The position numbers were made by a program, and so were the translations under genes. From contig CAJFQY010000005.1 in assembly GCA_904419315.1 (NCBI GenBank), positions 4,623 to 68,622 on the forward strand: a stretch of 64,000 bases of DNA, in the 5' to 3' direction. The notes under the pieces are model-generated. The model was not told where the DNA came from and did no database searches. It saw only the letters and a program-made list of their open reading frames with translations. Every line of letters starts with the position of its first letter. The first letter of the stretch is position 1. Source of the DNA: Zongyangia gallinarum (GTDB taxonomy: Bacteria > Bacillota > Clostridia > Oscillospirales > Ruminococcaceae). Positions 1 through 7,453 of this stretch are shown one piece after another.

Positions 1-525
1 GATGGAAGAGTGGCGCTGGTCCTCTCTAGCAGCCCGAAGGCTTATGCGTTGGAGCGGGCGCGAAACCACGGGATTGAGACCGCAGTAGTTTCAAGAAAAG
101 AATATCCTGACCCTGTGGACTACGGAAGAAAGGTGATCGAGATCCTGGACGCCCATGAAATTGATCTTGTGGTGTTGGCCGGATTTTTGTCGATCCTATC
201 GAAAGAAGTGACTGACGCCTATCGGGATAGAATTATCAACGTTCATCCCGCTCTGATTCCCTCCTTTTGTGGGGATGGTTACTATGGCTTGCGGGTACAT
301 CAGGCGGCGTTAGATTATGGAGTCAAGGTGACGGGAGCAACCGTCCACTTTGTCAATGAGGTCACAGATGGGGGAAAGATTATTCTACAGAAGGCGGTAG
401 AGGTCAAGGATGGGGATACACCGGAAACCTTGCAGCGCCGGGTAATGGAAGAAGCGGAATGGGAACTGCTCCCCAAGGCAGTGCAAATGCTTTGCCAGCA
501 GTTTGAACAGGGAAAAAAGAAATAA
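1..525 (+). CDS. purN: Phosphoribosylglycinamide formyltransferase, 5' truncated by the window edge
   Basis: This is the folate-dependent GAR transformylase of de novo purine synthesis, which adds a formyl group to glycinamide ribonucleotide in the cytoplasm. The frame is open from base 1, so the true start lies upstream; the GTG at 10 is internal. The family core is present: the N-V-H-P-A-L-I-P-S-F block with the catalytic His, and the V-T-D-G-G-K block carrying the conserved Asp about 40 residues later. Only the first few tens of residues (the N-terminal Rossmann part) are missing from a protein that is normally about 190-200 residues long. It is followed 18 bases later by purH and then purD, the usual Firmicute order, so it is surely co-transcribed with them. 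Confidence 0.95.
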   Translation, partial: DGRVALVLSSSPKAYALERARNHGIETAVVSRKEYPDPVDYGRKVIEILDAHEIDLVVLAGFLSILSKEVTDAYRDRIINVHPALIPSFCGDGYYGLRVHQAALDYGVKVTGATVHFVNEVTDGGKIILQKAVEVKDGDTPETLQRRVMEEAEWELLPKAVQMLCQQFEQGKKK

Positions 526-543
526 GGAGAAAGGATGTTTGCA

Positions 544-2091
544 ATGAAGAAGAGAGCGATTCTCAGTGTTTCTGATAAGACTGGAATTGTAGAATTTGCC
601 AAGGAGCTGGAAGCCCTGGGCTATGAAGTGGTTTCCACCGGCGGCACAGCAAAAGTGCTGCGGGAGAATGGGGTTCAGGTGACAGGTGTATCCGACATCA
701 CCGGTTTTCCCGAGTGCCTGGATGGCCGTGTAAAAACTCTGCATCCTTTGGTTCACGCTGGCATTCTAGCCATGCGTTCCAATCCTGAGCATATGCGCCA
801 GGTAGAGGAATTAGGGGTTACCCTCATTGACGTCGTAGCCATCAATCTCTATCCCTTCAAGCAGACAATCCTGAAACCAGGCGTACAGCTGGAAGAGGCC
901 ATTGAAAACATCGACATCGGCGGCCCCACCATGATCCGTGCAGCCGCAAAGAATTGGCAGGATGTGGCCGTTGTGGTAGATCCGGCGGATTACAAGACGG
1001 TAATCGATGGTCTTAAAGCTGGAGGCATCTCCAAAGAGACCAAGTTTGAGTTGGCATATAAGGTGTTTGAGCACACTGCATCCTATGACGCCATGATCTG
1101 CAATTACCTGCGCGGCCAGCTGGGCAAGGATAACCTCCCCGATACCCTGACCATGACCTTTGAGAAGGTACAGCAGATGCGCTATGGCGAGAATCCCCAT
1201 CAGAAGGCTGCTTTCTACAAAGAGATTGGCAACCGCGACAATGTGCTTTCCGCTGCCAAACAGCTCCACGGAAAAGAACTTTCTTATAACAACATTAACG
1301 ACGCTAACGGTGCTCTGGATGTCATCAAGGAGTTTGGCTATGATGTGCCCTGTGCAGTAGGGGTCAAGCATGCAAATCCCTGCGGTGTTGGCTTGGGCAG
1401 CACCATTCTGGAGGCTTATCAAAAGGCCTATGAGGCAGATCCGGTTTCCATCTTCGGCGGTATTGTCGCCCTCAACCGGGAGGTAGACGAGGCCACCGCT
1501 ACAGAACTGGCGAAGATTTTCCTGGAGATCATCATTGCTCCCTCCTTCTCCAAAGAAGCCCTGGAAATCCTGACCAAGAAAAAGAATATCCGGCTTTTGG
1601 AGCTTGAGGGGCTTGCAAAACCCAATACTCCCGACATGATGGACATGAAGAAGGTCGCTGGCGGTCTTTTGGTTCAGGAAATCGATACCCAGCTGTATAT
1701 CCCTGAGAACTTGAAGGTGGTTACCGACCGCGCTCCCACAGAAGAAGAGATGAAAGATCTGCTCTTCGGATGGAGAGTTGTCAAACATACCAAGTCCAAC
1801 GCCATTGTCTTGGCCAAAGGAGATCAGACTGTCGGTGTAGGACCGGGGCAGACCAACCGGATTACTGCTTTGGAACTGGCCATTAAATACGGCGGGGACA
1901 AGGTCAAGGGTTCTGTGATGGCGTCTGACGCCTTCTTCCCCTTCTCTGACTGTGTGGAAGCTGCTGAAAAGGCCGGTATTACCGCTATCATTCAGCCGGG
2001 TGGTTCCATCCGCGACCAGGAGAGCATTGACGCCTGCAACAAGGCGGGAATCGCCATGGTCTTTACAGGGATGCGCCATTTTAAACACTAA
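544..2091 (+). CDS. purH: Bifunctional AICAR transformylase / IMP cyclohydrolase
   Basis: Catalyses the last two steps to IMP. The N-terminal MGS-like cyclohydrolase domain begins K-R-A-I-L-S-V-S-D-K-T-G and carries the S-T-G-G-T and D-G-R-V-K-T-L-H-P motifs. The AICAR transformylase domain (roughly residue 195 onward) shows M-R-Y-G-E-N-P-H-Q and the catalytic K-H-A-N-P-C-G-V-G block. The protein ends at about 515 residues, a full-length member. I chose the ATG at 544 because the AGGAG at 527-531 sits 12 bases upstream; the ATG at 535 lies only 3 bases from it and would add M-F-A. It lies between purN and purD in one purine operon. A long antisense frame across the gene is a codon-bias shadow. 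Confidence 0.97.
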   Translation: MKKRAILSVSDKTGIVEFAKELEALGYEVVSTGGTAKVLRENGVQVTGVSDITGFPECLDGRVKTLHPLVHAGILAMRSNPEHMRQVEELGVTLIDVVAINLYPFKQTILKPGVQLEEAIENIDIGGPTMIRAAAKNWQDVAVVVDPADYKTVIDGLKAGGISKETKFELAYKVFEHTASYDAMICNYLRGQLGKDNLPDTLTMTFEKVQQMRYGENPHQKAAFYKEIGNRDNVLSAAKQLHGKELSYNNINDANGALDVIKEFGYDVPCAVGVKHANPCGVGLGSTILEAYQKAYEADPVSIFGGIVALNREVDEATATELAKIFLEIIIAPSFSKEALEILTKKKNIRLLELEGLAKPNTPDMMDMKKVAGGLLVQEIDTQLYIPENLKVVTDRAPTEEEMKDLLFGWRVVKHTKSNAIVLAKGDQTVGVGPGQTNRITALELAIKYGGDKVKGSVMASDAFFPFSDCVEAAEKAGITAIIQPGGSIRDQESIDACNKAGIAMVFTGMRHFKH

Positions 2092-2202
2092 AATTTTCCT
2101 GGAGAATAAATTTTAATGGGCCGCTCTTCCAGAAAGGCGGCAAAAGTGGCAGAGGAAGCAGGCCAGCAGGCATTTTCCACTGCCGCAGAAATGGAGGTTG
2201 CG

Positions 2203-3471
2203 ATGAAAGTTCTAATCGTGGGCTCAGGCGGTCGTGAGCATGCCATTGCGCTGAAACTGAAACAGTCTCCCAAGGTAACGGAGCTATACTGTTGTCCCTC
2301 CAATGCAGGGATCAATCAGATTGCCACCCCGGTACCGGTAAAGGCCACCGATATTGACGGGGTTGTCAAATTTGCCAAGGCCAACCACATGGACATGGTG
2401 GTAGTGGCTCCTGATGATCCGTTGGTGCTTGGCATGGTAGACGCCCTCAATCAAGAGGGAATTAAGACCTTTGGCCCCAGGGGTGAAGCGGCTCTCATTG
2501 AGGGCAGCAAGGTGTTTTCTAAAAACCTGATGAAGAAGTATCATATTCCTACAGCGGCTTATGAGGTGTTTTACGACGCCAAAAGCGCCATTGATTACAT
2601 CAAGGAGAGAAACGAGTTTCCCGTTGTCATCAAGGCCGATGGACTGGCTCTGGGCAAAGGCGTGATTATTGCCGAAGATCTGACCCAGGCTATGGATGGC
2701 GTCCATTCCATTATGGAGGACAAAATCTTCGGGGAATCGGGTAATCAGGTGGTGGTTGAGGAATATCTTACCGGACCAGAGGTGTCGGTTTTGGCATTTA
2801 CCGATTCTAAGACAATGGTGCCGATGGTTTCTTCTATGGATCACAAACGCATTGGGGACGGGGATACCGGCCCGAATACGGGAGGAATGGGGACCATTGC
2901 TCCCAACCCCTACTATACCCCTGAAATGGCCAAGCGGTGTATGGAGGAGATCTTCCTTCCCACCATGGCGGCAATGAACAAGGAGGGACGGCCATTCAAG
3001 GGATGCCTCTACTTCGGCCTTATGCTGACCCCCAAGGGCCCCTATGTCATTGAATATAACTGCCGGTTTGGAGATCCAGAAACTCAGGTTGTTCTTCCCT
3101 TGCTGAAAACGGACCTGTACGAAATTTTTGACGCCATTTACGAGGAGCGTCTCAGCGAAATCGATGTCCAGTGGGAAGACAAAGCCTCCGCTTGCGTCAT
3201 CATGGCTTCTGGAGGCTACCCCAAAAAGTATGAGACTGGTAAAGAGATCTCTGGTTTGGAAGATGTGGCAGCCATGAAGGATATTACGGTTTACCACGCC
3301 GGTACGGCGCTAAAGGACGGCAAAATCGTCACAGCCGGCGGCCGGGTGCTGGGTGTTACTGCGGTAGGGGATGACCTGAAACAGGCGCTTGCCAAGGCCT
3401 ACGACGCGGTAGGGCACATCCATTTTGACGCTGCTCATTATCGTAAGGATATTGGTACTGTTAAGAGATAG
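2203..3471 (+). CDS. purD: Phosphoribosylamine-glycine ligase (GAR synthetase)
   Basis: An ATP-grasp ligase that joins phosphoribosylamine and glycine. The N-terminal motif V-G-S-G-G-R-E-H-A-I-A and the ATP-grasp core (K-A-D-G-L-A-L-G-K-G-V, and the metal-binding E-Y-N-C-R-F-G-D-P-E-T-Q) are all present. From the ATG at 2203, preceded by GGAGG at 2194-2197, the product is 422 residues, the family length. An upstream in-frame ATG at 2116 would add 29 Ala/Glu-rich residues unlike any PurD N-terminus I know, so I do not use it. This is the last gene of the purine operon: a perfect 16-bp terminator follows directly. Confidence 0.96.
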   Translation: MKVLIVGSGGREHAIALKLKQSPKVTELYCCPSNAGINQIATPVPVKATDIDGVVKFAKANHMDMVVVAPDDPLVLGMVDALNQEGIKTFGPRGEAALIEGSKVFSKNLMKKYHIPTAAYEVFYDAKSAIDYIKERNEFPVVIKADGLALGKGVIIAEDLTQAMDGVHSIMEDKIFGESGNQVVVEEYLTGPEVSVLAFTDSKTMVPMVSSMDHKRIGDGDTGPNTGGMGTIAPNPYYTPEMAKRCMEEIFLPTMAAMNKEGRPFKGCLYFGLMLTPKGPYVIEYNCRFGDPETQVVLPLLKTDLYEIFDAIYEERLSEIDVQWEDKASACVIMASGGYPKKYETGKEISGLEDVAAMKDITVYHAGTALKDGKIVTAGGRVLGVTAVGDDLKQALAKAYDAVGHIHFDAAHYRKDIGTVKR

Positions 3472-3473
3472 GC

Positions 3474-3509
3474 AAAAACGGATGGAACCGGAAGGTTCCA
3501 TCCGTTTTT
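3474..3509 (+). terminator. Rho-independent terminator of the pur operon
   Basis: The 16-base arms at 3474-3489 and 3494-3509 are perfectly complementary around a 4-base loop, and the right arm ends in five T. It starts 3 bases after the purD stop. Confidence 0.95.
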
Positions 3510-3525
3510 AAGAGGAGGAGCAACT

Positions 3526-4023
3526 ATGAAACTATCTATACTCTATTATAGCAAAACAGGGAGAACCCGTGACATTGCCTTGGCAATCCAGCGGGGAGCT
3601 GAGAAAATCGAGGGAATGGAAGCAAAAGCTTTTCCACTGGACGAAATCGATGAAGATTTTTTGAAGGAAAGCAGGGCGGTAGTATTTGGAACACCAACCT
3701 ATTTGGCCAACACCTGTTGGCAGATCAAAAAATGGTTTGATGAATCCTCAAAATACAAGCTGGAAGGAAAGCTGGGAGCCGCCTATGCTACAGCCGACTA
3801 TATCCAGGGCGGCGCCGATACAGCAATTATGAATATAGTGGGTCATATGCTGGTCAAAGGAATGATGGTTTATTCCGGCGGCTCTGCCCTGGGCCAGCCC
3901 TATCTGCATCTGGGCGCTGTCATTGTAAAGGATCGTATGGAAACCGGATTATCCCAGGCGGAGATCTTCGGGGAACGGATTGCAAAGAAGGCGGCGGATT
4001 TATTTGCAGAGGGAGTAGATTGA
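3526..4023 (+). CDS. Flavodoxin-like FMN protein (WrbA/NAD(P)H reductase fold)
   Basis: A 165-residue flavodoxin-fold protein. The N-terminal phosphate-binding loop Y-Y-S-K-T-G-R-T-R (residues 7-15) is the FMN-binding signature, G-T-P-T-Y (about 55-59) is the isoalloxazine-side loop of WrbA-like proteins, and Y-I-Q-G-G-A-D follows in the C-terminal half. Such proteins are cytoplasmic electron carriers or NAD(P)H:quinone/FMN oxidoreductases; the substrate cannot be told from sequence. An AGGAGG ribosome site lies at 3511-3516. Its TGA overlaps the ATG of the next gene (a TGATG junction), so this FMN protein and the following FMN-binding protein are translationally coupled. Confidence 0.85.
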   Translation: MKLSILYYSKTGRTRDIALAIQRGAEKIEGMEAKAFPLDEIDEDFLKESRAVVFGTPTYLANTCWQIKKWFDESSKYKLEGKLGAAYATADYIQGGADTAIMNIVGHMLVKGMMVYSGGSALGQPYLHLGAVIVKDRMETGLSQAEIFGERIAKKAADLFAEGVD

Positions 4024-4496
4024 TGAGAAGAAAAGAGCGAGAAGTGACGGATCTTACACGGATCCGTGAAATCTTAGAAGAATGCGAGGTATGCCATCTG
4101 GGCCTTGTGGAGGATGGAAAAGCCTATGTAGTTCCTCTTAATTTTGGCTATACCCTGGAAGATGGAAAGCTGTCTTTATATTTTCACAGCGCGGCTAGTG
4201 GAAGAAAGGTCGAGATCCTAAGAAAGAACCCCATGGTGGCTTTTTCGATTGACCGGTCATATCATTTGATTACAGGCCCTCGAGGCTGCGATTATAGCAT
4301 GACCTATGCCAGTATTATGGGGGAAGGAAGGGTGCAGCTGATTGAAAAGAGGGAAGAAAAACGGAAGATGCTTTTCAACCTGATGAAAAAATTTCATGGA
4401 GAGCACCTGCCTTTGGAAGAAAAACATATTGATGCTGTTTTGATGCTAAAACTGGAGGTGGATTCTTTTACCGCCAAACAGTATGTAACCCAGTGA
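4023..4496 (+). CDS. Pyridoxamine 5'-phosphate oxidase-like FMN-binding protein (NimA-type)
   Basis: A small split-barrel flavoprotein of about 157 residues. Recognisable parts are the start M-R-R-K-E-R-E, then H-L-G-L-V-E-D-G-K-A-Y-V-V-P-L-N-F-G-Y, the L-Y-F-H-S-A-A-S-G-R-K block that binds FMN phosphate in this family, and the Y-A-S-I-M-G-E-G-R strand. Relatives include 5-nitroimidazole reductases (Nim) and general FMN-dependent oxidoreductases, so a role in redox detoxification with the coupled flavodoxin is plausible but not shown. The start is the ATG at 4023, which overlaps the flavodoxin stop; a TTG one codon earlier is less likely. A strong terminator follows. Confidence 0.85.
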   Translation: MRRKEREVTDLTRIREILEECEVCHLGLVEDGKAYVVPLNFGYTLEDGKLSLYFHSAASGRKVEILRKNPMVAFSIDRSYHLITGPRGCDYSMTYASIMGEGRVQLIEKREEKRKMLFNLMKKFHGEHLPLEEKHIDAVLMLKLEVDSFTAKQYVTQ

Positions 4497-4512
4497 TGCA
4501 TCAGATATCCCT

Positions 4513-4543
4513 AAAATAGCGGCGATGGCCGCTATTTTTTTGC
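4513..4543 (+). terminator. Rho-independent terminator after the FMN-binding gene pair
   Basis: Arms AAAATAGCGGC (4513-4523) and GCCGCTATTTT (4528-4538) flank a GATG loop and are followed by more T residues. Confidence 0.93.
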
Positions 4544-4618
4544 ACTTTTTTGAATAAAAATATTTTCCACAGGAAAGGGCAAAATAAATGTTAGGTTATT
4601 TTCAAAGGAGGATCTTTC

Positions 4619-6223
4619 ATGTGGAAAAGAGTAGTGGGAATTCTCTCTGTCATGGTGCTGATCTTCAGTCTCATTTTCTTTCGTGTGTTTTCTCTTTCAG
4701 TGCAGGATACGCTGGCCATGGCGGCTGACAATCAGAGCTCCTACCGAATGGATGTAACCACAGCCCGGGGAATGTTCTATGACATCAACATGGAGCCATT
4801 AGTCAACACGGCGGTAGATCATATTGCTGCGGTCATCCCGACGCCGGAGTCGATTACCGCTCTGACAAGCCTTCTCAGAGGGGAAAAGCGAGATTATGTC
4901 GTGGAAAAAAGTGAGGATTACAAGCCATTTACGGTCAACCTAGGATCGTTGGATATCAACAACGAGAATATTACTTTATTTGACCAACCCAACCGCTATG
5001 GCTCCGAACACTTATGCCAACATGTCATTGGTTATCTGGATGCTGAAGGCCACGGCGTAGACGGATTGGAACGGGTCTTTGACGATGTTTTAAGCGAGAG
5101 CACCAAGAGAGTGTCTGTACGGTATCAGGTGAATGCGCTAGGGCAGGCATTGACAGGCGGTCAGCTAGAGGTCATTGAAGAAGGCAACAACCAAAAGGGA
5201 GTAGTTCTCACCATAGACAAGGATATCCAGCGCATTGCAGAGACAGCAGCCCGAAAGGGTATTGAAAAAGGCGCTGTGGTGGTGATGGATACAGCCACTG
5301 GGGAGATCAAAGCGCTGGTCAGTGTTCCGGATTATGATCCAGAGGATGTGGGGGCCTCTCTCGACAATGAAAAAGGGCCGCTTATCAACCGAACCATGAC
5401 CCCCTACAATGTTGGTTCAACCTTTAAGCTGCTGGTTTGTGCCGCAGCGCTTGAGCAGGGCATTTCTCCCGATACCACCTATGAATGCCAGGGAGCAATC
5501 GATATTCAGGGACAGATTTTCCACTGCCATGATCTGTCTGGACATGGCTACTCTGACATGAACCGGGCGGTGGAAGTTTCCTGTAATCCCTACTTTATCC
5601 AATTGGCGCTCCAGGTAGGATATGATGACATCGGTAAAATGGCCGATGCCATTGGTTTCGGCAAGGAGGATATCCTTTACACTGATTATGCATCAGCGGC
5701 TGGGCATATGACCACCAAAGAGGAGATACTCAATGACGCTACCCTAGCGAATCTGGGATTTGGCCAGGGTACCCTGATGGCTACGCCCATACAGATTGCA
5801 AAGCTCATCAGCACCATTGCCAACGGCGGCTATGCAGTGACGCCAAGCCTCATTAAAGGCATTACAGATGATCAGGGGGGGGAGTTGGTAGAGACCATTG
5901 ACATTCTGGAGCCTACCCCGGTTATGAGCAAGAAAACAGCAGGGATTGTACAAAATTTTATGATCAATGTAATAGACAACGGAAGTGGGAAGAAGGCAAA
6001 GCCGAAGCATTGTGTGGCGGGAGGTAAAACGGCATCCGCCCAGACTGGGATGTTTAAAGATGGAGAAGAACTCATCCACGCTTGGTTTTCCGGATTTTGT
6101 GATGTGGGTGAACATCGATATGCTATTGTAGTGCTTTGTGAGGAAAAGGAATCTGGTGGGGATTATGCGGCGCCAGTCTTTAAAGAAATTGTGGATTCTA
6201 TGGAAATAAACCAAAAAGGATAA
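4619..6223 (+). CDS. Class B penicillin-binding protein (transpeptidase)
   Basis: A membrane-anchored peptidoglycan transpeptidase of 534 residues. Residues 5-27 form one hydrophobic signal-anchor, followed by a dimerisation domain and then the beta-lactam-sensitive domain. The catalytic S-T-F-K box sits in P-Y-N-V-G-S-T-F-K-L-L (about residue 265), the S-C-N motif in E-V-S-C-N-P-Y-F, and the third box reads G-G-K-T-A-S-A-Q-T-G, that is K-T-A rather than K-T-G. There are no PASTA repeats. It resembles the SpoVD/PbpA group used in elongation or sporulation, but which cannot be decided here. The ATG at 4619 has AAAGGAGG 8 bases upstream. It seems monocistronic. Confidence 0.9.
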   Translation: MWKRVVGILSVMVLIFSLIFFRVFSLSVQDTLAMAADNQSSYRMDVTTARGMFYDINMEPLVNTAVDHIAAVIPTPESITALTSLLRGEKRDYVVEKSEDYKPFTVNLGSLDINNENITLFDQPNRYGSEHLCQHVIGYLDAEGHGVDGLERVFDDVLSESTKRVSVRYQVNALGQALTGGQLEVIEEGNNQKGVVLTIDKDIQRIAETAARKGIEKGAVVVMDTATGEIKALVSVPDYDPEDVGASLDNEKGPLINRTMTPYNVGSTFKLLVCAAALEQGISPDTTYECQGAIDIQGQIFHCHDLSGHGYSDMNRAVEVSCNPYFIQLALQVGYDDIGKMADAIGFGKEDILYTDYASAAGHMTTKEEILNDATLANLGFGQGTLMATPIQIAKLISTIANGGYAVTPSLIKGITDDQGGELVETIDILEPTPVMSKKTAGIVQNFMINVIDNGSGKKAKPKHCVAGGKTASAQTGMFKDGEELIHAWFSGFCDVGEHRYAIVVLCEEKESGGDYAAPVFKEIVDSMEINQKG

Positions 6224-6280
6224 TCAATTTTGTTATCTTCGCTACAATTCCAGCCCATTTTCGAAAATAGACAATTTTGC

Positions 6281-6309
6281 TTGAATTTATGTGTAAAATA
6301 TAGTATAAT
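6281..6309 (+). promoter_or_regulatory. Sigma-A-type promoter for degV
   Basis: TTGAAT (6281-6286) and TATAAT (6304-6309) are separated by 17 bases, about 40 bases before the degV start. Confidence 0.75.
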
Positions 6310-6350
6310 TTCAACATATTGACTATGTTTTATGAAACGAGGTGGGGATA

Positions 6351-7226
6351 ATGCCAGATACGAAAGGGTATCTCATTACAACAGATAACAATGCGGATCT
6401 TCCAGGCTGGTATATTGAAGAAAATCATTTAGGGGTAACTTATTTTACCTATGCGCTCGATGATATTTCGTACCGTGGTGATGATCCCACAATGGGTATT
6501 CACGATTTCTATGACAAAATGCGCAGCGGCTCTCTGGCGAAAACCCAACAGATTAATCCAGATCAAGCCATGGATTTCTTTCGCAAATATGTGAAAGAAG
6601 GCTATGACCTGGTGCATATTTGTTTCTCTTCCGGTCTGAGCGGCACATTTAACAACATGTGTATCGCCAGGGATGACCTTCTGGAAGAGTTCCCGGATCG
6701 CAGAATTGTGGTAGTGGATTCCCTTTGTGCCTCAATGGGCCAGGGGCTTCTGGTTCATAAGGCGCTTCAGCTTCAAAAAGAGGGAAAAAGCCTAGATGAA
6801 GTGGTGGCCTGGCTAGAGGAAAACAAGCTTCACCTGTGCCACAATTTTACGGTGGAAGATTTGAAATATCTCCATCGGGGCGGACGAATCTCCAAGACCA
6901 CCGCAGTTGTGGGAACGGTGTTGGGAATTAAGCCGGTTCTGCATGTAGACAATGCGGGAAAGCTGGTCGCCGAAGGAAAAATTCGAGGCCGTAAGCAGTC
7001 TTTGATCGCTTTGGTTGACAACATGGAGAAGAAATTAGGCAATTATCAAAATGATGTGGTCTTTATTTCCCATGGCGACAGTGAAGAAGACGCCCTCTTT
7101 GTCAAAGAACTGGTGCAAAAAAGATTCGGCATCAATGAGTTTATCCTGGGGAATATTAGCCCCATCATCGGCGCTCATTCAGGGCCTGGAACGGTGGCAC
7201 TTTTCTTTATGGGAGAAATCAGATAA
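6351..7226 (+). CDS. DegV family fatty-acid-binding protein
   Basis: A cytoplasmic two-domain protein of the DegV/FakB fold, which binds a fatty acid and in partnered systems presents it to the FakA kinase. Seen: T-D-N-N-A-D-L-P near the N-terminus, the T-Q-Q-I-N-P segment, S-S-G-L-S-G-T-F-N-N-M, V-D-S-L-C-A-S-M-G-Q-G, the Y-L-H-R-G-G-R-I motif and a C-terminal H-S-G-P-G-T-V-A-L-F-F-M-G. Length is 291 residues from the ATG at 6351, preceded by GAGGTGGGG; a GTG three codons earlier overlaps that ribosome site. It has its own promoter and terminator. No FakA gene is in the window, so the partner is unknown. Confidence 0.92.
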   Translation: MPDTKGYLITTDNNADLPGWYIEENHLGVTYFTYALDDISYRGDDPTMGIHDFYDKMRSGSLAKTQQINPDQAMDFFRKYVKEGYDLVHICFSSGLSGTFNNMCIARDDLLEEFPDRRIVVVDSLCASMGQGLLVHKALQLQKEGKSLDEVVAWLEENKLHLCHNFTVEDLKYLHRGGRISKTTAVVGTVLGIKPVLHVDNAGKLVAEGKIRGRKQSLIALVDNMEKKLGNYQNDVVFISHGDSEEDALFVKELVQKRFGINEFILGNISPIIGAHSGPGTVALFFMGEIR

Positions 7227-7240
7227 AAAGAATGGATCAA

Positions 7241-7271
7241 AAGCGGCTGTTTTTGCAGCCGCTTCCTTTTG
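7241..7271 (+). terminator. Rho-independent terminator after degV
   Basis: Stem AAGCGGCTG (7241-7249) with CAGCCGCTT (7256-7264), then CCTTTTGTTTT. Confidence 0.85.
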
Positions 7272-7393
7272 TTTTGATGAGGAAAAGAGAGCGCCTTTCA
7301 GATGGTATTCCCAAAGTGATTCTGTGTGCCCATTGGTGTCTGGCGGATACAGTATTTTATTGTGTCTAAAATCAAGGGATACCGCGACTTCAA

Positions 7394-7422
7394 TTGACCA
7401 CAATTTAGGGATGGGATATAAT
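7394..7422 (+). promoter_or_regulatory. Sigma-A-type promoter for the first ABC-F gene
   Basis: TTGACC (7394-7399) and a perfect TATAAT (7417-7422), spacing 17, 31 bases before the start codon. Confidence 0.85.
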
Positions 7423-7453
7423 AACCACAGATAAAAAATCGGGAGTAGAAACC

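Noticed and set aside
811..2088. 425-codon antisense frame across purH, and similar long antisense frames across purD and yebC
   Set aside because: They mirror strongly conserved genes on the plus strand, have no ribosome sites and give no recognisable motifs; they are shadows of codon bias.
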